DNA of 64,000 nt, from NCBI GenBank assembly GCA_902826835.1, contig CADEGH010000008.1, positions 178,404 through 242,403 on the forward strand, written 5' to 3'. The translations under genes were made by a program, and so were the position numbers. The DNA is from an uncultured bacterium (lineage in GTDB: Bacteria; Planctomycetota; GCA-002687715). Below, in pieces: positions 9,836 through 19,500 of the stretch. Positions within the stretch are counted from its first letter, which is position 1. Each line of letters begins with the position of its first letter. The notes beneath the pieces were generated by a model that worked only from the letters and a program-made list of their open reading frames with translations, made no database searches and was not told where the DNA came from.

Positions 9836-10455
9836 TCGTGATCCTCCTTCGGGTGGGCCTGGTCGGACTGGGCTGATGACGGACGTTGGAGTCGGTCTAA
9901 GAGCCAAGCGCGAGCGAAACGCCAGTCTCGCTTGACGGTCGGCTCGGAGACACCCACCACGGTTGCGAGTTCAGCTCCGTCCAGGCCTGCGAAGAACCGC
10001 AACATGACAACTTGATGAGCGCGCGGATAGGCCACTTCGAGTTCAGGCAGAGCCTCGTTCAGATCCAGGATATCGATGCCGGAGCGTGTTTCGATCGCCC
10101 ACAAGGGGCCCGAGTTTTCCGAGTGCCCTGCCGACGACTCCACGAACCGTCGGCGCTGGCGAGCCCGATCGACGAGGATCCGTCGCATGGCGATGGCGGC
10201 CGCGCCGAAAAAATGCCCCGGACTGTTCCATTTCGGTTCCGAGGCCGACGGGGAGCCGGCGATGCGGAGGTAAGCCTCGTGAACGAGAGAGGTCGGGGTC
10301 AAAGTGACGCCGGTCGGCTCCCGTTGGAGACGGGCCGCTGCCAATCGCTTCAGTTCCGCGTAAAGAAGCGGAATGAGCTCGGAAGAGACTTCGGGTCCTG
10401 GATTCTCGGGCTCCTGATGACGATTGGTCACGCCTGCACAGTCTACTCGATCCAC
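9832..10455 (-). CDS. ECF-type RNA polymerase sigma factor
   Basis: The 207-residue product has region 2-like sequence (LLYAELKRLAAARLQRE, then LVHEAYLRI), the HFFGAAAIAMRRILVDRAR segment typical of the planctomycete ECF subgroup, and a region 4 helix-turn-helix (LATVVGVSEPTVKRDW). The GTG at 10455 opens the frame; a second GTG eight codons in is an alternative. No adjacent gene encodes a classical anti-sigma factor. Instead a kinase follows with a start/stop overlap. In related planctomycete groups the kinase is thought to control the sigma factor, so this pair probably turns an envelope signal into transcription. The target promoters cannot be read from the window. Confidence 0.87.
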   Translation of the reverse strand: MDRVDCAGVTNRHQEPENPGPEVSSELIPLLYAELKRLAAARLQREPTGVTLTPTSLVHEAYLRIAGSPSASEPKWNSPGHFFGAAAIAMRRILVDRARQRRRFVESSAGHSENSGPLWAIETRSGIDILDLNEALPELEVAYPRAHQVVMLRFFAGLDGAELATVVGVSEPTVKRDWRFARAWLLDRLQRPSSAQSDQAHPKEDHD

Positions 10456-10485
10456 CGGGAAGTAGTTGCGTACCCCCGGGGCGGC

Positions 10486-13400
10486 TCAAGGGGTTTTGGC
10501 TGATAGGAGCTCGAGGCCGCGGAGTTCTTCGGTGAAGGCGGGTTCGGAGGGATAGCGGAGGGTGGCGGCGCGGGCGGCGGCGAGGGCCGGGGTCTTGGCG
10601 TGGAAACCCATGGCGGTCCAGGCGATGGCAAAGGCGCTGGGTGGATGGTCGACCGAGGAATGCCAAAGTTCGAGGGCGCGCTGGAAGAAAGAGGGATCGA
10701 CGAAACGAGCGACGGTGCCAAGCATGCGGGCGGTTTCGTCGGTGAAGGACTTGTCGCCTTGACGCGCGACATGTTCGAAGCGAGCTGCCAGCTCGACCTC
10801 GTTGCTATTGAGGAGGGCGCTGATCAGGCGCGCGAGATGCTCTTGGAGATCGAAGGAGAAATGATCGATACCCAGGGCTTTGGCCTCGGCCCGGGATTCG
10901 ATCACGCGCTGGATGTAGCGGGCCGCGAGCGCGCGATCGAGTTCAGTTCGGTGGCGCTCGAAGAGGAGATAGAGGCGGGAGGACCAAAAGGGCACCGAGA
11001 TCCGAAACCAAGGCAGATCCGCGCGGAATTGCCCGAGGCCGGTCAGGCGCTGGCCGAACTCTTCCGGAAAGGCCTTGGGAGGCGCGGCCTTCAGCGCTTG
11101 CTCGACCACGGCCTCTTCGGAGAGCGCCACGCAGGCGTAAGCAGCGGCTTCGCTGATGCGGAAGAGGCGGTCACCGCGGTCGGAGACATCCCGCGGCGAG
11201 ACCACCTGAATCCAGGTTTCGACAAACGAAGCCGCGCGGCGGAGCGACTCGTTGTCGAGCAGGGCATCGGGCCCGGCTCGGCGAATGAGATCGGTGAGCG
11301 TGACCGCAGCGAGGCGCAGGGAGGCGCGCACCTCGGTCATTTCCATGCTCTGATCCCAGACCTCCTGGCTGAAGCGGCGTCCACCCAGGAAATTCATGAC
11401 CGGCCCGAGCTGACGGGCCAAGCTTTCGATGGCGTACCGATCGCAAACTTCCGTGGCCAAGTCGATGGCGCGTCCGTCCGCCGCGAGTACCGCGATGAAC
11501 TGCAACGCCACGGTGCCAAACGCCAGCCCCAACTGCTTCTGGAGCGCGGGCATGCGATCGTCGATGGCCGCGCGCGCGGTCTTGCGCGCACCCTCGATGT
11601 CTTTGGCCTCGAAGAGATTGTCGATGAGGCGAATCGTGAGGCCGAGCGTGGGATCGCCGCTCGCGGCAAGGGACTGACGCAAGTACTCGGCAGCCTCTGC
11701 GTGTTGGGCCGTGCGCTCGTAGAGTCCGGAGAGTTCGCGCAGGTTGGCCGGGTCTCGGTCGCCCGCCTCGATCATCGCCACCATCTTCGTGATGCCACGC
11801 TGGTAGGTGTGCAGATGCCAATCGCGCTGCACGTCGATCATGGCGGCGGAGTACTCCGGCTCTTGGAAGATGCGGGAGCCGAGCACGTAGTCCGAACGCA
11901 CGTTTTCGCCGGAGAAACGAACCGCAATCGCGATTTGGTCGGGGTCGAAGGCCTCGAGCATGCCAAAGGCCCCGTAGGCCTTTTTGAGGGCTTGCCCGAG
12001 ATCGCGATCCGAAAACTCCAGCGGCGGTCCGGTTTGGAGCACCCGCACGAACCACTGCCCGTCGCGTTCTTCCGCAAACCCGAACGCCGCGTGCGCCGGC
12101 AAGTTCATCAGGTGTCCGAGGCGCTTTTGGCGCGCCGCAATCTCCTGGTACAGCTCGGCGAGGTCGTCACAGTCGCCGCGTGACCACCCACCGACGGTGT
12201 TGGCGAGAGTTTCCGCCGCCGTCTGATGGATTTCGCCCTTCGCCTCCTCGTAGCCCAAAAGCTCGGGGAAGCGGACATCGGGGCTGTCGTAGACATAGCG
12301 GAACAGCCGCTGCCCGATGAGGTCCAAATGGCCGGCGTCCGGCAGCGCCTTGGCGGCATCGTCGAGGAACCGCTCGATCTCCGGCCGCGTGGAGTCCTGC
12401 ACCGGGCGAAGAATGCCGTGCGCCGTGATGAGCTGACGGACGTCGCCGTCGGGCGCGAGATAGACGAGATGGGGAGGGAGAACGGTCGGGAGCAGTCCCG
12501 AGTCGGCGTCCGCGTCGATCTCCATCATCTTCTGCCAGGTGGGGTTGGCGACCAATCCGCCGCCCGTCGTCCACGACGCGAGCAGCCCGTCTTCGGTCCA
12601 CATCTCGAGGCGGGTCGGAGCGGCCGCCGCCGCCGTGGGGTCCGTACCCGGCGCGCAGTGCACGAGCAGGCTCGTGTCCGGCCCGGGATGGAGAAAGCTC
12701 GGGGCGGGGATACTCAACGCGTATCCTGAGCGCGCCGGGGTGCGCAGGATCCAGGTGGACTCCCGGAACACGTTAGTGCGCTCTTCGATGAGAATTCCCG
12801 CTTCCTCGTAGCGCGTGCTCGCTCGACGCTCGTCGGCCTCCTGCACCGCCGACTCCAGAGTGGCGACGAGATCCGGCGATCCCGCGAGGCGCCGCAACCA
12901 TCCGGCGCGAATCAGTCGCCTCGTGAATGACGGCTCGACATGCTCGTCCGATCCGGTCTCGAGCCCGACCTCACCAAGAAAGTGGCGGAGCGCACTCTGC
13001 CCGAGCCCGTTCACGGGTGCGGCGGGTAACGCCTCGATCAGGGCACGGGCGCGTTGCCCGAGTTCGACGACGGACCTCGAATCACTGATCGTCTGTTTTG
13101 CCGCGACGCCCTCGGGCACCACCCAGTGCGTGGACGAACTCAAGTGCGGACCGACCAGAGGGACATCGCGAAGGCGCAATTCGGTGAGGTCCAGTCCAGC
13201 GGCCTTGGTGACCGCCACGAGTTTCGGGAGCTCCGCGAGGGCGGCCGGTGCCGGACCTTCGAGGAGCCCGAGCATCACCGCCACTTGGTCCTCACCGACG
13301 CGGAGCACAGGATCTCCCCGTCGACTCACCGCCACCACTTCGAACTCGTGTTCCCCACCGCGGACGAAGCAGCGCCCGTCCCGGATGGTGCCAGCGCCAT

Positions 13401-13503
13401 TTCGCTCAATGGTGGCCCGGATCGTCTCGAGATCGGTGCCTTGTCCGGAAACGAAAGCCGCAAGACCAAGGAGTGCGACCACGACCACAGCCCGGATGTT
13501 CAT
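10486..13503 (-). CDS. Secreted transglutaminase-like / TPR-repeat protein
   Basis: I use the ATG at 13503, which gives a compact signal peptide (MNIRAVVVVALLGLAAF). An ATG at 13551 would add 16 residues and overlap the preceding gene. The mature protein is about 1005 residues. A central segment has GDCDDLAELYQ with Cys near residue 445 and PAHAAFGFA with His near 471, followed by WFVRVLQTGPP. That spacing suits a transglutaminase-like (papain-fold) Cys-His pair, as a remote inference. The C-terminal half is helical with TPR-like repeats. It is read in the same direction as the giant astacin/TIG gene, whose stop lies 37 nt upstream of the chosen start. It probably acts outside the cytoplasmic membrane. 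Substrate unknown. Confidence 0.6.
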   Translation of the reverse strand: MNIRAVVVVALLGLAAFVSGQGTDLETIRATIERNGAGTIRDGRCFVRGGEHEFEVVAVSRRGDPVLRVGEDQVAVMLGLLEGPAPAALAELPKLVAVTKAAGLDLTELRLRDVPLVGPHLSSSTHWVVPEGVAAKQTISDSRSVVELGQRARALIEALPAAPVNGLGQSALRHFLGEVGLETGSDEHVEPSFTRRLIRAGWLRRLAGSPDLVATLESAVQEADERRASTRYEEAGILIEERTNVFRESTWILRTPARSGYALSIPAPSFLHPGPDTSLLVHCAPGTDPTAAAAAPTRLEMWTEDGLLASWTTGGGLVANPTWQKMMEIDADADSGLLPTVLPPHLVYLAPDGDVRQLITAHGILRPVQDSTRPEIERFLDDAAKALPDAGHLDLIGQRLFRYVYDSPDVRFPELLGYEEAKGEIHQTAAETLANTVGGWSRGDCDDLAELYQEIAARQKRLGHLMNLPAHAAFGFAEERDGQWFVRVLQTGPPLEFSDRDLGQALKKAYGAFGMLEAFDPDQIAIAVRFSGENVRSDYVLGSRIFQEPEYSAAMIDVQRDWHLHTYQRGITKMVAMIEAGDRDPANLRELSGLYERTAQHAEAAEYLRQSLAASGDPTLGLTIRLIDNLFEAKDIEGARKTARAAIDDRMPALQKQLGLAFGTVALQFIAVLAADGRAIDLATEVCDRYAIESLARQLGPVMNFLGGRRFSQEVWDQSMEMTEVRASLRLAAVTLTDLIRRAGPDALLDNESLRRAASFVETWIQVVSPRDVSDRGDRLFRISEAAAYACVALSEEAVVEQALKAAPPKAFPEEFGQRLTGLGQFRADLPWFRISVPFWSSRLYLLFERHRTELDRALAARYIQRVIESRAEAKALGIDHFSFDLQEHLARLISALLNSNEVELAARFEHVARQGDKSFTDETARMLGTVARFVDPSFFQRALELWHSSVDHPPSAFAIAWTAMGFHAKTPALAAARAATLRYPSEPAFTEELRGLELLSAKTP

Positions 13504-13540
13504 CCGCACAGCATACCGAACCGACCTGCGGCAGAGATGC

Positions 13541-16500
13541 TCAGAACTCATCCGGGAAGCGAGCGAACGTCAGGCGGAATCCGAAGGGAGCGGCCGGGTC
13601 GAGGAACACGCCCTGGACGGTCACGCTGATCCCCACCGGAGGATTGGGGGCGACGAACCCAGGCAGATAGAACGTGCCGCTCGAGGAGAGAGTGGCGCCG
13701 CTGGCTGGGGAGTACAGGCCGAAACCGTCCACGATGGGAATGAGGCTCCCGGTCGAGCCGGCGTAGGGGGTCGTCGCAATGACAAAATTCGCGGCCGGGC
13801 TCGGGAAGCCCGTCACCGGAATCGGATTGCCAGTGTCGACAAAGAGTGAGAACAACCCGAGGGGAGCGCCCTGTTCAACGCGCGCGGCGTAGGCCTGCCC
13901 GGGAAGCGGGTCCAACGGCTCACGGAGAACCAATCCGGAATTCTCGAAGTTGCCTCCGACTTCGATCACCCTCGAAGCGGAGACGGCCAGCGGGGCCGCG
14001 AGGCCATTTTGAATCGTCATCGCAATCCCCCCGGCTCGCTGCGTTTGGAGGATCGCCGGGGTCAGCACGGCCGTCAATCCCTGGGCGGTCGGGGTGGTGA
14101 CGAGCGCATCACCGTTGGCGAGGACAAACGCGCCCGGGAGAGTGTTCGCGGTGTTGAGGTTGACGATGATAGAGGGCATCCCGGCGCTGAGCAGGGGAAT
14201 CTGCGCCGGGGTCAGGGTGACGATGACCGGGCCCAAGACGTCGAGATTGGCCGAGGTCTGGCCCGCGGCGGGCGCGGGATTGGTCACCGTGATCGGAACC
14301 TGCGAGGTCGGCAAATTGAGCAACGACGCACTCAGGGTCGCCGTGAGCTGAGTTGCCGACACGTAACTGGAGGAGAGAGGGGTCCCGGAAGGGCCCATGA
14401 AGCGCACGACACTCGTGGGGAGGAACCCCTGACCGGTGATGGTGAGGAGGGTCGAACCGGACCCAGCGATCACCGCGCTCGGGTTCAAGCCCGTGATCTG
14501 GGGGCTGCCGACGATCGTGAAGGTCTGTCCGCTGCTCGCGCCACCGGCCGGCGTCGGATTTTGGAGGGTGATGGTGCGCGAGCCTCCCACGGTCAGGAAA
14601 CTCGCGGGAATCTCCACCGAGATGCTGGTGGCCGAAGCTGCGACCGACGCGTTCAGTGGATTCCCGTTCCAGGCGATCTTGGTGGTGGAATTGATGCCCG
14701 AACCCACGCACGTCAAGGTGAACGCGGGGCCGCCCACGGTTGCGGTGGTGGGGCTGACCCCGGTCAGGGTCGGGACTGGATTATTGATGGTGAAGGTCGT
14801 GGAGCCGGACAATCCACCACCCGGGGCCGGCGTGAACACGCTGATCGCGCGCAGACCACCGGCGGCGATCAACGCGGCCGACACTTGCCCAGTCAACTGC
14901 GTGGAGCTGGTGAAGCTGGTGGGGATGTCATTTCCCGCAAATCGGACCACGCTATTGGGCAGAAATCCGGACCCGGTGAGATTGATTGCAACGCTTGAGC
15001 TTCCCGCCATGATCGAGGTGGGTGAGATGGAGCTCAGGACGGGAACGGGGTTGTTGATGGTGAACACGAGGGACGCTGACGTGCCGCCACCCGGCGAGGG
15101 ATTTTGGATGGACACCGAGGCCGTGCCCGGAACTGCGATCAAAGAGGCCGTGATCGAAGCCGAGACTTGAGTCGAGCTCAAGAGAGTCGTCGCCAGGGGG
15201 GTGCCATTCCAGCGGACCACCGACCCCGACGTCATGCCGGTTCCAATGCAGGTCAGGGTGAAGGCCGGGGTTCCGGCAGTCCGAGACGTCGGGCTCAGGC
15301 TGGTGAGACTCGGCACGGGATGCTGAATCGTGAGCGGCAGCGACGCCGAGGATCCCCCCATGGGCGCCGGGTTGAAGAGGGAAATGTTGGCGACACCGGC
15401 CGTGGTCAGCAATGACGAGGAGACCATGGCGGTCACCTGGGACGAGGACACGAAGGTGGTGGTGAGCTGAGTGCTGTTCCAAACGACGCGAGTCTGGGAG
15501 TTGAGTCCGGTCCCAATGCAAGACAGCACGAGGTTGGTGGCGCCGACCAATCCGGACGTGGGACTCACCGAACTCAGGCCGGGAATCGGGTTGTTGATCG
15601 TGACGGTCAGCGACGAGGATAAGCCACCCAGGGGAGTGGGATTGAACACGGAGACGTTCACCGTTCCGCCCGCCAGAAGGAGGGATGCCGGCACCGACGC
15701 ACTGATGGTGGTGGAATTGACGACGGTCGTAGCGAGCGATGTCCCACCCCACCTGGCAACACTGTTGGCTACGAAGTTGGACCCGTTGAGTTGGAGATTG
15801 AAGCCGGGAGTTCCCGCCGTCACTGACGTCGAGGACAGCGAGGCGAGGGAGGGAATCGGGTTTCCGATCGTGAAATTCAGTGGGTTCGACTCGCCTCCTC
15901 CCGGGGCGGGATTGAACGCGGTCACGGTCGCGGAACCCACGACCCCGAGGAATGAAGCGGGAATGGTCGCCCTCACTTGGGTTGCGCCGAGCCACTGAGT
16001 GGGTTGATTGACCCCGTTCCAGCGAAGCACGGTGGACGGCAGAAATCCGGTCCCGTTGCAGGTGACCAGGGTATTGCCAGCGCCGGCGGCAACGGATGCG
16101 GGGTTCAGATTCGACAGCGATGGCACTGACAGGGGAGCGAGGATTTGAAGCGTGAAATTGCGGACCGAGGCGACGGGACCACCATCCGCGAACACCGCGA
16201 GGACATACCGACCTGTACTGAAGACAATGTTCTGAGACGGGGCGCCCACGGTGCCTGCAATCAACGAGCCGCGCGGCACCCAGTTGGGGGTTGTCCCGGG
16301 CGCAAATAGTTCGAATCCCAGGGAGGTGTCGCCCGTCAGGGTGATCCCGTATTCACCCGCGCTCGTCACGTCGAAATGGACCAACTTGAGGATGTGACCA
16401 GCCGGCAGAGTCGTGGTCGTGCCTCCGGGTACGGGCCCAAACTGGGATACGACGCGCTGCAAAGTCGCCGTCCCGCTCGCCCCGACTCGGGTCGCTTGAC

Positions 16501-19500
16501 CATCGGTCGGAGTGATCGTGCCCTGAGCTCCGTTGGCAAGCAGGAAGTCCACGCCGGCGCTGCCAGCACGGTTCGACATCGAGTTGCCGATCTGGAGATC
16601 CCAGTTGGATGCGTTTCCGATGACGGCAACCCCGTTCCACGTCGCGGCCGTGGGTCCGAAAGTGAAGGGACTGCACCCTGAAGTGGTCCCGATCGTGAGG
16701 GGCGTAGTCCCCAATGTGACGGAGGCAGCAACCGGACAAAGTTGAATCTGATAGTCCAATGGGACCACTGATGACGGCCCGTCTTTGACGATGACCAAGC
16801 AGTGCCAGCCAGCGCTCAGGGTGAGGCCGCTTTGCGGTGGGCCACCTACGGAGCCGTAGTATGGAGCACCCCGTGGGAGCCACTCCGGGCCTGACCCGGG
16901 AGCATAGAGATCCCAGAAGAGGGAGGAGGATCCCGACAGAGCCAGAGTGTAGGTCCCGGCCTGCGTTACTTCGAATTCGTGGAGCGCGAGTAGGTGGCCG
17001 GCTGGGAGGCTCGTCGAGAGAGTGTTTCCCGGGACGAGAGTGTTCGCTGCTGAATGGTGAAGGACGGTCTCGCCTTCATCATGCCGAATCCAGACTCCTA
17101 CCGATTCGTTGATCGACCCGAGATGCCCATTGCAAACGACGAAATCCGTGAACGAGCAGTTTGGGAGGACACTCCGCGCGGATCCGACCACGAGGTCGAA
17201 GTTCGTGGTGTCGGCACAGCGCACCGCTACCGCATTCCATTTCGAGGCGGTCGGCGTGAAGGAGAATGTGTGGCCTTCCGGAAGGAAGTTGAGTGGTCCA
17301 GTCGCGGTCGCCGTGGGCACACCCGCCGTCAACACCGGGCCGTTGGCTCGAGCCACGAGGAGTTCGTAGTCGACGGCGGTGGGCAATTGGGGGCCTTCTT
17401 TGAAGACCACGATGCAGTGCCAGCCTTGGGACAGGTTGACGATTCTCGGTGCGTCGTTCAGGACTCCGTAGTTGGTGGCGCCTCGCGCACGCCATCCGGC
17501 GCCGGTTCCCGGATCGTAGTGATCCCAAGCGGCATTCGACGTGTTTCCGTACGTGGAAATGACGTACGATCCGGGGGTCGTCACCTCGAACTCATGGATG
17601 GAGAAGATCCCGAGCGCGGGAATGTAGCCGGCTTTGATTTCTCCGTAGTCAGGGTAGATCCGAGAAGCGGAAGCTCCCTGTGCGTAGGCGCCCCCGACGC
17701 CGGAGACCCGGTAGGCGGTTCCTCCACTCGGATTGGCCGTGCCCAGATGTCCGTTGGAGACGATGAAGTCCGTGGAGGTCCCGCCGAAAGTAGAAGCGGT
17801 GCCACCAAAGGCGATATTCCAATCGCTGTCTCCGGAACTGACTCCCATGATGTTCCAACGTGCCGGCACGTAGACCGATTGCAGAAACGAAGTAGCGCTG
17901 CTGCCGGAAACCAGTTGGCTGGATTGGGAACTTCCCAAAAGCAACTGATTATTGCAGCTCAAGTATTGAGTCTGCCAATTGTAGACACAAAACGAGTAGG
18001 CTTCCTCGGTAGATGTGCCGTTTCCGTCTCTCGTAACGACAAGTGCGTGCCACCCCGGCATAAGGGGGTAAGTGTTGTTGGCCCCGATGCCCCCGAACTG
18101 TGGATCGAATGCGTAGCCTCGTGGTCTCCAGGTGGCCCCGGTGGCCGGGGTCCAGAGCGAGAATCGGAGGTTCGAGCTTCCGGTGGAACTGATCGTGTAG
18201 TCGGCGGCGTTCGAGATTTGAAACTCCACGAGGTGCACGAACTCACCCGGAGACATCGAATCGACGAAGAGCTGGCCGGTCGGAAACGTCGACCTGGGAG
18301 CGTGTTGGAGGTAAGGGCGAAAAGGGCCTGCATGATCGAAGATCCCGGTCGTTTCCGAAATCGCGCCGGAGTGACCGTTGGCGATCACGTAGTTGACATA
18401 GTAGTTGTCATTCACGCAACTGTGGCTTCCCCCCACGTGAAGGGCTGGCCTGCTGCCATTGTGACCTTTGGCGGCGATGACATTCCAACGTTGAGCCTCC
18501 GGCGTGAAGGAAAAGCCCTGGGAGGCCGGCCACGTAAACTGGGGTTGGGGCGCGTTGTTGACCGGACTGAGGGTTCCGGAGAACACGGGAGGTCCTTGCT
18601 GCAACTGCACCACCGATCCCGTGGTTACGGAGACCCGGTAACCGACCGGCGCGGTCATGGGCCCCGTATCTCTCACGACGACGAGGCAATGCCATCCCGA
18701 GACGAGGTTGGCAGTCTGCACCGGATCTCCCGCAGCGCCGTAAATATTTGTGCCACGTGGCCGCCAGTTCGAGTCGTTTCCCGGACCATACAAATCCCAG
18801 CGGAGTCCGGCAAACGCATCAACACTCAGTTGATAAGGACCCGGAGTCGCAACCTGGAACTCGTATGCGGCAATGACCTGATTCGTGTCCATCACGCTGT
18901 CGAACGAGGTCCCGATCAGAGGCACGAGGTGGTGGAGAACCGACCCCGGGTTTCCCGAGGTTTGGGTTGTTATTGCGGGCCCGCTGGGAATCGCGCCAAG
19001 GCGCCCGTTCGCCACGACAAAATTCGAGAATCCGCTCGGGAACGAGGAGACCGCGCCTCCCAGGCTGATTTGGTGGCTCGAATCGGTCCCGCCGACCGCG
19101 ACGACGTTCCACCGGTTCGGAGTGGGGGTCAAGTTGGCGGTCACGAAGGAGCAAGGAGTGACGTACGGTGTCCCGGCGGCCAGGGTCGTGCTGGTCGTGC
19201 ACGCCACCCGGAGGGGGATCACATTGGAGACTCCGCCTCCGGGACTGACGTTTTCGACCGCAATCTGGAGTTCTCCGACCGAGCCGACCGAGATGGTGGC
19301 CACGAGCGTGGTCGGATTGAGGTATGTGGTGACCTGGGGATTTCCGTTGACGAGGATTCGGCTCCTCGGATAGTCCTCGGTGCTGGAGCCCGTGAGATAG
19401 AAACCCTGCCCGGTGACCGTGATCGTCAGGTTGGTCGCTCCTTCCGGGACGATGGAGGGAGAAACGGCGTTGACGACCGGAGGAGTCGGGGGGCCGTAGA

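Noticed and set aside
14215..16130. A regularly spaced repeat that might suggest CRISPR or VNTR.
   Set aside because: The units are about 260 nt, diverged, in frame and encode TIG domains; there are no short identical repeats with unique spacers.
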